Assembly: GCA_016793585.1 (NCBI GenBank)
Contig: JAEUJR010001022.1
Coordinates: 1 to 15,535, forward strand
Reading direction: 5' to 3'
DNA length: 15,535 nt
From: Archangium sp.
Lineage (GTDB): Bacteria; Myxococcota; Myxococcia; Myxococcales; Myxococcaceae
The notes under the pieces: generated by a model
What the model saw: the letters and a program-made list of their open reading frames with translations, nothing else
The model's database searches: none
Told to the model about the DNA's origin: nothing
Made by a program: the position numbers and the translations under genes
Shown here: in pieces, positions 1-6,330 of the stretch
Numbering within the stretch: position 1 is the first letter of the stretch
How the letters are laid out: each line of letters begins with the position of its first letter

Positions 1-293
1 CTGCGCCAGTCACCAGCAGCGCTCGACGGGCCGGTGGTCTCTCCGGTGTCGGCGGCCTCCGGCTTCGGCGCAGGCTTCTTCTTCACCACGGCCTTCTTCA
101 CGCCCGAGACCGGCTTCTTCGGCACGGCCTTCACGCCGCTGCGAGTGGCAGGGCGTTTGGGGGCGGCGGGTTTGGATGGGCGAGGGGAGTCGTCGAACGC
201 CGAGGGATCGACCACCGCGTCGCAGTGGGGGCAGATGGCGACGCCCTCATCGATCTCTTCGCTGCACGAAGGGCACTGCATGCGCCGCAACAT
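1..293 (-). CDS. Zinc-ribbon protein with Lys/Pro/Ala-rich linker (partial, runs off left edge)
   Basis: Translating the minus strand from the ATG at 293-291 gives a protein whose residues 7-24 form a zinc ribbon: C7-P-S-C10, then ten residues, then C21-P-H-C24. Four cysteines in two CxxC knuckles are the classic structural zinc site of the small zinc-ribbon families. After residue 27 the chain becomes a low-complexity linker rich in Lys, Pro, Ala and Val (repeats such as KKPVSGVKKAVVKKK), resembling histone-H1-like tails; this part is probably disordered. The 3' end lies outside the window, so any downstream domain is unseen. A second in-frame ATG at 281-279 would also keep the whole ribbon, and neither start has a strong ribosome binding site. 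The gene is divergent from the HEAT/cyclophilin lipoprotein with about 76 bases between them. Function is unknown; zinc binding is inferred from the cysteine pattern only. Confidence 0.75.
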   Translation of the reverse strand, partial: MLRRMQCPSCSEEIDEGVAICPHCDAVVDPSAFDDSPRPSKPAAPKRPATRSGVKAVPKKPVSGVKKAVVKKKPAPKPEAADTGETTGPSSAAGDWR

Positions 294-356
294 ACCGGGC
301 CCTTGGGTTCGCCGTTGTGAAGAAATTCCTCACTCGACTTCACCCAGCGGTGTTTC

Positions 357-362
357 TAGGTA
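357..362 (+). promoter_or_regulatory. Possible -10 box before the HEAT/cyclophilin gene
   Basis: TAGGTA ends seven bases before the ATG at 370, and TCGACT (334-339, four of six matches to TTGACA) lies 17 bases upstream as a possible -35. If used, transcription would begin about at the start codon. The match to TATAAT is weak; the case rests on the same geometry recurring at other genes in the window. Confidence 0.25.
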
Positions 363-369
363 CACCGCC

Positions 370-2493
370 ATGCAGCGAACGATCCTTCTGTGCAGCCTCG
401 TCGTCCTGACCCTCGCTTGCCAGACCCAGAAGTCTGCGAAGAAGCCCGCGAACAACGGGAAGCAGAACCAGACCCAACAGGTCGAGGCCGCTCCCAAACT
501 GCCGCCCGAGTTCATCGAGGTCGCTTCGCTCGAAGACCGGCGCTCCTTCGGTGAAGGCAACAAGCTGCTCACGTGGGCGCTGACCGCGAATGATCCGGCG
601 CTCCGCGGCCGCTCGCTGCTCGCGCTGGGCCGCATTCAGGACGTCGCGGCCGCCGACACGCTCATCAAGGGGTTGACCGACCCTGACCCGGGTGCGCGCT
701 CCGAGGCGGCGTTCGCGATCGGCCTGCTCGGCCAGTCGTGGAGCCCCATCGCCGACGACGTGAAGAACAAGCTCACTGACGCGCTCAAGGCGACCGAAGC
801 CGAGGAGCAGGACCCCGCCATCAAGCTCGTGATCCTCGAGGCGCTGGGGCGGCTCGCGTCGCCTGCAGCCGTGAACCTGCTCGTCGAGCGGCTGTCGGTG
901 CCCGGCGACGTTCAGGCCCGCGCGGCCCTCTCGATCGGCATCGCGGCCCGCACGCCGGGCGTGACGCTGCCGCCGAAGACGTTCAACGCGCTCGCCGGCC
1001 TCATCAAGAAGGAGATGCCGCCGGTCGCCCGCTACGGCGCCGCGTACGCGCTGGCGCAGTCGAAGAACCCCTCGGCGCGCACGTGGCTGCTCATGTGCGC
1101 GGGCGACGACGCCTCCGAGATTCGTGCGATCTGCGCCAAGGGCCTCGGCGACGTCGGCCAGGACGTCGACGCGGTGACGCTGAAGAAGCTGCTCGACGAC
1201 CCCGACTACCGCGTGGCGGTCGAGGCGACGAAGGCGCTGGCCAAGCTGACGAACCGTTGCAAGGGCTCGGCGTGCGCGGCCCTCGGCGCGCTGGCCGATC
1301 TCTCGCTGCGCGTCGAGCGGCTGCTCCGTGGTGACTCGGCCGGTGGTGGGCAGCCGCTGCTCATGCTCGCGCAGACCGGCTTGCCGATGTCGGGCCGCCC
1401 GCTGCTCCAGTCGCTGCGTCAGGAGCTGCTCAACGGCGTGCGCCAGGTGCAGGACGCGCGCATTCGCCAGGACATCGCCAACGTCGAGTGCCGCATCGCC
1501 GCCGCGCTCGACAAACAGACCGGCTCTCCGCAGGAGGTTCTCAACTGCGGCGGCAACCTGATCAGCGAGCCCCAGCGCCTGTCGATGGTGCTCAAGGAGC
1601 TGGCGACGGTGACGGCCGCTGACCCCAACAAGCGCGCCGCCGAGATCGGCTCCTTCGTCTTCCACAACGACGCCCGCGTGAAGGTGGCGGCGCTCGAGGT
1701 GCTCGGCGAGACGAAGTCGCAGACGTCGATCGACAAGGTTCGTACGCAGCTGCTCAACGCCGACCCGGTCGTCGCGGCGTATGCCGCCTCCGCGGCGGCG
1801 AAGCTCGGTGACAAGGGCTCCATCGCGACGATTCGCGGGCTCGCGATGAAGGCGATGACCCAGGTCGACATCGCGCCCACGGTGGCCGAGGCGTTGGCGA
1901 ACCTCGACGCGAAAGAGGCGATTCCCGATCTCGAGCAGTGGCTCACGTCGACCAACGCGACCATTCGCAACTCGGCCGCTTCGGCGCTGTCACGGCTCAA
2001 GGGCACGCCCGTCGTCGCGGCCCGCGTGGAGCGCCCGGACGACAAGGTGCGCCCGCCCAGCCTGCCGAAGGAAGCGCACCTGCTGATCAAGACCGAGAAG
2101 GGCGAGTTCGACGTGAAGCTCTTCACCCAGGAGTCGCCGCTCACCGCGCTCAACATGTACACGCTGGCCCGGAAGAACTTCTTCAAGGGCCTCACCTTCC
2201 ACCGCGTGGTGCCTGACTTCGTCGCGCAGGGTGGCGACCCCCGCGGTGATGGCGAAGGCGGGCCGGGCTACACGGTTCGTTGCGAGGTGAATCACCGCGT
2301 CTACGCGCGTGGCGTCGTCGGCATGGCGCTCTCGGGCAAGGACACAGGTGGCTCGCAGTTCTTCGTGACCGCCGCTCCCCAGCCCCACCTCGACGGCAAG
2401 TACACGGCGTTCGGTGAGGTCGTGAAGGGCCAGGAGGTCGTCGACGCGCTCCTCGAAGGCGACAAGATCGTCGAGATTCGCGCCACGCCGTAA
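370..2493 (+). CDS. HEAT-repeat lipoprotein with C-terminal cyclophilin-type peptidyl-prolyl isomerase domain
   Basis: 707 residues. The N-terminus is a lipoprotein signal peptide (MQRTILLCSLVVLTLAC) with Cys17 as the likely lipidated residue, so the protein should be anchored in the outer or inner membrane facing the periplasm. Residues about 55-560 are a run of two-helix HEAT/Armadillo-like repeats (for example ARSEAAFAIGLLGQ, VKVAALEVLGETK, NSAASALSRLKG), a protein-binding solenoid. Residues about 570-705 are a cyclophilin domain with the family hallmarks FHRVVPDFVAQGGDP (catalytic Arg612), GSQFF and HLDGKYTAFGEV. It probably isomerises prolyl bonds in envelope proteins held by the solenoid; substrates are not evident. 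The frame stays open upstream to base 34, but that stretch is antisense to the zinc-ribbon gene, and the signal peptide fixes the start at 370. The stop is TAA, the only TAA terminus in the window. Confidence 0.9.
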   Translation: MQRTILLCSLVVLTLACQTQKSAKKPANNGKQNQTQQVEAAPKLPPEFIEVASLEDRRSFGEGNKLLTWALTANDPALRGRSLLALGRIQDVAAADTLIKGLTDPDPGARSEAAFAIGLLGQSWSPIADDVKNKLTDALKATEAEEQDPAIKLVILEALGRLASPAAVNLLVERLSVPGDVQARAALSIGIAARTPGVTLPPKTFNALAGLIKKEMPPVARYGAAYALAQSKNPSARTWLLMCAGDDASEIRAICAKGLGDVGQDVDAVTLKKLLDDPDYRVAVEATKALAKLTNRCKGSACAALGALADLSLRVERLLRGDSAGGGQPLLMLAQTGLPMSGRPLLQSLRQELLNGVRQVQDARIRQDIANVECRIAAALDKQTGSPQEVLNCGGNLISEPQRLSMVLKELATVTAADPNKRAAEIGSFVFHNDARVKVAALEVLGETKSQTSIDKVRTQLLNADPVVAAYAASAAAKLGDKGSIATIRGLAMKAMTQVDIAPTVAEALANLDAKEAIPDLEQWLTSTNATIRNSAASALSRLKGTPVVAARVERPDDKVRPPSLPKEAHLLIKTEKGEFDVKLFTQESPLTALNMYTLARKNFFKGLTFHRVVPDFVAQGGDPRGDGEGGPGYTVRCEVNHRVYARGVVGMALSGKDTGGSQFFVTAAPQPHLDGKYTAFGEVVKGQEVVDALLEGDKIVEIRATP

Positions 2494-2519
2494 GGCAACA
2501 CTCCTGGGGCCGGGCGCGG

Positions 2520-2525
2520 TATGCT
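2520..2525 (+). promoter_or_regulatory. Possible -10 box (TATGCT) before the 156-residue unknown gene
   Basis: TATGCT matches TATAAT at four of six positions and ends ten bases before the ATG at 2536, so a transcript from it would have a leader of only a few bases. No convincing -35 is seen; AACACT at 2497-2502 is at the right distance but a poor match. There is no purine-rich ribosome binding site before 2536, which fits a leaderless start. Confidence 0.35.
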
Positions 2526-2535
2526 GCAACGCGCC

Positions 2536-3006
2536 ATGGCCTCCGAGACTCCGCAGCAGCCCGACATGGATCCGTTGGACGACGACGCCACCGAGGAGCA
2601 GCGGCGGGGCGGGGTCACCGACTTCGTGCGCCGGTTCGCGGCCGCCAGCCTCGGCGCCGTCGTGATGAGCGAAGAGGGCATTCGCAAGGTCGCAGGCCAG
2701 CTCAAGCTGCCCAAAGAAGTGCTCGGGCTCGTGCTCGCGCAGGCCGACAAGACCAAAGAAGACATCGGCCGCGTCGTCACGGAGGAGGTTCGCAAGTTCC
2801 TCCAGAGCGATCGCATGCGCGACGAGTTCCTCAAGATGATCGCGGGCATGACGATCGAGGTGCGCGCCGAGGTGAAGCTCGTGCCCGATCGCGTGAAGGA
2901 CCAGTCGCCGTCGCTGTTGCCGAAGATCACGGTGAACGAGCTGAAGACGAAGTACGAGGTGCCGAAGAAGGACAAGAAGAAGCACGACGGTGATGAATCC
3001 GAGTGA
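2536..3006 (+). CDS. Conserved-looking hypothetical protein, soluble, helical
   Basis: 156 residues from ATG 2536; an in-frame ATG at 2521 would add five residues but lies inside the putative -10 box, so 2536 is preferred. I do not recognise a family. The first 25 residues are acidic and probably disordered. Residues about 26-105 look like amphipathic helices (VTDFVRRFAAASLGAVVMS, VRKFLQSDRMRDEFLKMIAG), followed by a stretch with alternating beta-like character (IEVRAEVKLVPD) and a charged Lys/Asp/Glu tail. There is no signal peptide or membrane segment, so it is probably cytoplasmic. Its 3' end overlaps the start of the next gene by 14 bases, indicating that the two are translated from one message. 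Codon usage matches the neighbours. Alternative helical coat-type or adaptor roles cannot be judged from sequence. Confidence 0.75.
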   Translation: MASETPQQPDMDPLDDDATEEQRRGGVTDFVRRFAAASLGAVVMSEEGIRKVAGQLKLPKEVLGLVLAQADKTKEDIGRVVTEEVRKFLQSDRMRDEFLKMIAGMTIEVRAEVKLVPDRVKDQSPSLLPKITVNELKTKYEVPKKDKKKHDGDESE

Positions 3007-3376
3007 AGGCAGGGCCTCGCAGCTTCGCCGGCGTTTGCCGCTCGTCATCGCGCTGATCGTCGGCACCATCGTCTGGAAGGGCGGCTTCGGGTTCTTCGCG
3101 ACGTCGCGTGACGTCACCTGGCGCTTCAACGTGCCCTATGGCGACGTGCGCAAGGTCGAGCTGCAGGTGTGGCGTGAAGAGACGCTCCTGCGACGCGAGG
3201 AGCGCATGTTTCCCTCGGGCGTCTCGGAGGAGCTCAAGCAACAGGTCGTGCTGCGCAGCGGGCCGCACCGCGCGGTGGCGGTGGTGTGGCTGAAAGACGC
3301 CGCTGATCCCCGCGTGTTCCAGAAGTCGTTCGACCCCGGTGGCGCCGATTCGCTGGTGATCGAGCCGACGCCCTGA
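2993..3376 (+). CDS. Small single-pass membrane protein of unknown function
   Basis: 127 residues from ATG 2993; a GTG at 2990 directly before it would add one residue. A basic N-terminus (RRR at 12-14) is followed by one hydrophobic helix at about residues 15-36, so the protein is probably anchored in the inner membrane with its C-terminal 90 residues outside. That part has alternating hydrophobic/polar strands (VTWRFNVPY, VRKVELQVW, RAVAVVWLKD) suggestive of a small beta-sandwich, with no Cys and no recognisable catalytic motif. It overlaps the upstream unknown gene by 14 bases, so the pair probably forms a translationally coupled unit. I do not recognise a family. Confidence 0.75.
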   Translation: MNPSEGRASQLRRRLPLVIALIVGTIVWKGGFGFFATSRDVTWRFNVPYGDVRKVELQVWREETLLRREERMFPSGVSEELKQQVVLRSGPHRAVAVVWLKDAADPRVFQKSFDPGGADSLVIEPTP

Positions 3377-3400
3377 CGCAACCGCGAGCGGTGGCTGGCC

Positions 3401-3406
3401 GATAAC
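3401..3406 (+). promoter_or_regulatory. Possible -10 box (GATAAC) in the 3377-3557 intergenic region
   Basis: GATAAC matches TATAAT at four positions and ends five bases before an ATG at 3412. The same box-to-ATG geometry is seen at several other starts here. It could drive the small ORF at 3412, or simply the TPR lipoprotein gene downstream with a longer leader. Confidence 0.3.
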
Positions 3407-3411
3407 CCCGC

Positions 3412-3579
3412 ATGCGGTTGTTCGTTCGGCTCGAACTCACGCTTCGCTCGACGCTCGAGATCATCGAGCGGGCGTTGGTGAGCTTCGTGGCGGCGCCTCC
3501 GCCTGCGCTGGTCGTCGTTCCCGTGTCCACCCCTGCTCGGGGACACAGGAGACGATCATGTTCAGAAGTGTGGCGCTGA
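3412..3579 (+). CDS. Candidate 55-residue small ORF
   Basis: ATG at 3412 opens a 55-codon frame ending in TGA at 3577-3579 and overlapping the first 22 bases of the TPR lipoprotein gene. The first part (MRLFVRLELTLRSTLEIIER) looks like an amphipathic helix, followed by an Ala/Pro/Val-rich stretch. The first 40 or so codons have the G/C-ending bias of neighbouring genes; the last dozen (AGG AGA CGA TCA TGT TCA) do not, because they overlap the downstream ribosome binding site and start. A GATAAC box sits five bases upstream. It may be a real small protein or only the leader of the next gene; I recognise no homologue. Confidence 0.3.
   Translation: MRLFVRLELTLRSTLEIIERALVSFVAAPPPALVVVPVSTPARGHRRRSCSEVWR
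3547..3551 (+). promoter_or_regulatory. Ribosome binding site of the TPR lipoprotein gene
   Basis: AGGAG lies six bases before the ATG at 3558, one of the clearest Shine-Dalgarno sequences in the window, and fixes that start. Directly upstream are arms GTGTCC (3523-3528) and GGACAC (3541-3546), which can pair around a 12-base loop. Confidence 0.6.
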
Positions 3580-4280
3580 GCGCCCTGGTGCTGGTGACGG
3601 CGTGCCCGAATCGTGCGCCGCCGAACGATGCGGCGGTCGAGTACAACACGCGTTGCGCGGAGGCCCTCTCGACGGGCGCGCTCGATGACGCAGAAGCCCT
3701 GTGCGATCACTCGCTCGAGTTCTGCGACTACTACTGGGACGCCCAGACGAACAAAGGGCTGATTCGCAAGCTGCGCGGAGATCGTGAAGGCGCGAAGAGC
3801 TGGTTCATCAAGGCGCTCCGGAACTTTCAGGATCAGGCGCAGGCCGCGAACAACCTCGGCATTCTGTACCTCGAGGAGAACCGGCTGGTCGAGGCAGAGG
3901 GCGTGCTGCGCCAGGCCCTCAAGACGAACCCCGACTACGCCGAAGCGCGCTTCAACCTCGCGCTGCTGAAGCTGAAGCAGAACAAGCCGATCGAGGCCGA
4001 GAAGGCGTACCGCCAGTTGATCATCTCGGCTCCGAACGTGACGGACGGGCATCTGGGGCTCGCGCGCGCGCTGGTGCTCCAGAAGAAGCTGACCGAAGCG
4101 TTGCCGGTGGCCGAACACGCGGTGCTGCTCGAGCCGGGCAGGGCGGAGGCGTGGTTGCTACTCGGGGTGATTCGCATCGAGCTGGCTCAGCGCGTCGAAG
4201 CGAAGGAGGCGCTCGGCCGGTGTCTCGACGAAGCTCCCTCCCAACCCGAATGCCGACAGCTGATGCGCGAACTTCAGTGA
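3558..4280 (+). CDS. Six-TPR lipoprotein, Tgl/PilF-pilotin-like
   Basis: 240 residues. Lipoprotein signal peptide with lipobox VTAC (Cys16). After a short spacer the chain consists almost entirely of 34-residue tetratricopeptide repeats, six by my count: about 27-60, 61-94, 95-128, 129-161, 162-195 and 196-229, with typical motifs such as AANNLGILYLEENRLVEAEGVL and AEAWLLLGVI. Size (about 27 kDa), lipidation and six TPRs match what is known of myxobacterial Tgl, the outer-membrane pilotin that helps assemble the PilQ secretin for type IV pili, and its relatives PilF/PilW. That assignment is an inference from architecture; no pil gene is in the window. Extra cysteines (C33, C49, C56, C222, C232) could form disulphides in the periplasm. 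It ends in a 4-base GTGA overlap with the next gene, implying coupled translation. Confidence 0.85.
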   Translation: MFRSVALSALVLVTACPNRAPPNDAAVEYNTRCAEALSTGALDDAEALCDHSLEFCDYYWDAQTNKGLIRKLRGDREGAKSWFIKALRNFQDQAQAANNLGILYLEENRLVEAEGVLRQALKTNPDYAEARFNLALLKLKQNKPIEAEKAYRQLIISAPNVTDGHLGLARALVLQKKLTEALPVAEHAVLLEPGRAEAWLLLGVIRIELAQRVEAKEALGRCLDEAPSQPECRQLMRELQ

Positions 4281-4645
4281 CACCGACGAACCTGGTCGCG
4301 TCATGCTGCTTACTCGTCGTGGCGCTGCTGGTCGGCCTGCCCAGCGCCTGGTACGCGCTCGAGATTCGCCAGGTGGTCGAGGGGCAGCCGATGCCGGCCG
4401 GCGCGATGATCGCAGACGCGCTCTCGGTCGCGCTCGTGATGTGGACGCTGGGCGTCATCGGCTTCGTCGCGCGCACGGTTCGCAGGCCGCTCGAGCCCGG
4501 TTGGTTCGTCATGTTGATCGTGCTCACGCTGCTGCTGGGCGGCGCTCACCTCGAGCTGGTTCACTCGAAGGTTCACCTGGCGTGTGTCGAAGACGGGCCG
4601 TTCGGCGTTCGCGTGAACTGCGCGCCGTGGTTGCCGCATCGCTGA
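4277..4645 (+). CDS. Three-helix membrane protein of unknown function
   Basis: 122 residues from GTG 4277, whose last two bases share the TGA stop of the TPR lipoprotein gene (GTGA, positions 4277-4280). This overlap is the usual sign of translational coupling and is why I prefer it over the in-frame ATG at 4250 inside the upstream gene. Hydrophobic helices lie at about residues 5-27, 44-66 and 75-93. The short tail carries two cysteines (C103, C115). The middle segment RTVRRPLEPG is basic and probably cytoplasmic, so the Cys-containing tail would be outside. I do not recognise a family. Coupling suggests it works with, or is at least co-expressed with, the TPR lipoprotein. Confidence 0.7.
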   Translation: MTPTNLVASCCLLVVALLVGLPSAWYALEIRQVVEGQPMPAGAMIADALSVALVMWTLGVIGFVARTVRRPLEPGWFVMLIVLTLLLGGAHLELVHSKVHLACVEDGPFGVRVNCAPWLPHR

Positions 4646-4667
4646 CCGTCGACTCGTGCTTTCCGCG

Positions 4668-4676
4668 TGCTATCTG
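4668..4676 (+). promoter_or_regulatory. Extended -10 box (TGC-TATCTG) before hbd
   Basis: TGCTATCTG combines an extended -10 element (TGn) with TATCTG ending seven bases before the ATG at 4684; TCGACT at 4649-4654 is a plausible -35 (four of six, 16-base spacer). Transcription would start at or one base before the ATG. The identical 10-mer TGCTATCTGC precedes the first acyl-CoA dehydrogenase gene (12500-12509). Confidence 0.45.
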
Positions 4677-4683
4677 CGCGCGC

Positions 4684-5532
<849 letters not shown>

Positions 5533-5547
5533 GCCACCGGAGCCACC

Positions 5548-6330
5548 ATGACCGCCGAGTTCGTGAAGCTGGAGTTCGAAGGCCCCGTCGCGCTGATCAC
5601 CATCGATCGGCCAAAGGCGCTGAACGCGATCAACCTGCAGGTGCTGACCGAGCTCGATGGTGCGCTGACCCAGATCGTCGCGCACGCCGACGCGCGCGTG
5701 CTGATCATCACGGGCGGGGGTGAGAAGGCCTTCGTGGCCGGCGCCGACATCGCCGAGATGGCGAACTTCACCCCGATGCAGGGCCTCGCGCTGTCGACGA
5801 AGGGCCACGAGGTCTTCGCGCGCCTCGAGGCCCTTCCAATTCCCACCATCGCGGCGGTGAACGGGTTCGCCTTGGGTGGCGGGCTCGAGCTCGCGCTGGC
5901 GTGTGATCTGCTCTACGCGAGCGAGAAGGCGAAGCTCGGGCTGCCCGAGGTGACCCTCGCCGTGATCCCCGGCTTCGGTGGCACCCAGCGGCTCACCCGT
6001 CTGGTTGGCCGCAACCGCGCCAGGGAGCTCGTCTTCACCGGCGACGCCATCGACGCCGCGAAGGCGAAGGAGATCGGGCTCGCGCTCGAGGTGTTCGCGC
6101 CCGAAGCGCTGCTGCCGCGCTGCAAGGAGATCGCCCACAAGATCGCGTCTCGCGGCCCGGTCGCGCTCGCGCAGGCCAAACGCGTCATGGAGGCCGGCGC
6201 CGATCTGCCGCTCAAGGACGCGAACGAGATCGAGCGTCAGGCCTTTGGGCTACTCTTCGGCACCGACGATCTGAAGGAGGGCATGCGCGCCTTCCTCGAG
6301 AAGCGGAAGGCCGCCTTCAAGAACGCCTGA
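5548..6330 (+). CDS. Enoyl-CoA hydratase (crotonase family)
   Basis: 260 residues, standard crotonase length. It adds water across the 2,3 double bond of short-chain enoyl-CoA such as crotonyl-CoA, giving the 3-hydroxyacyl-CoA that the upstream Hbd oxidises. Visible hallmarks: the CoA-binding and oxyanion-hole loop FVAGADIAEM (Ala66), GFALGGGLELALACD (oxyanion Gly near 111, catalytic Glu114) and LGLPEVTLAVIPGFGGTQRL (catalytic Glu134). Both catalytic glutamates are present, which argues for a true hydratase rather than a one-Glu isomerase or decarboxylase relative. GGAG at 5539-5542 is a good ribosome binding site five bases before the ATG. The stop at 6328-6330 directly abuts the stop of the convergent gene on the other strand. 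The symbol crt would fit a butyryl-CoA pathway role, but chain-length specificity cannot be read from sequence. Confidence 0.95.
   Translation: MTAEFVKLEFEGPVALITIDRPKALNAINLQVLTELDGALTQIVAHADARVLIITGGGEKAFVAGADIAEMANFTPMQGLALSTKGHEVFARLEALPIPTIAAVNGFALGGGLELALACDLLYASEKAKLGLPEVTLAVIPGFGGTQRLTRLVGRNRARELVFTGDAIDAAKAKEIGLALEVFAPEALLPRCKEIAHKIASRGPVALAQAKRVMEAGADLPLKDANEIERQAFGLLFGTDDLKEGMRAFLEKRKAAFKNA

Noticed and set aside
34..369. Upstream extension of the HEAT/cyclophilin reading frame to base 34
   Set aside because: This stretch is antisense to the zinc-ribbon gene and not protein-like in this frame; the lipoprotein signal peptide at 370 sets the start.
3523..3546. Hairpin GTGTCC/GGACAC as a terminator before the TPR lipoprotein gene
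   Set aside because: Six pairs with a 12-base loop and no T-run is too weak for an intrinsic terminator; noted only as possible leader structure.
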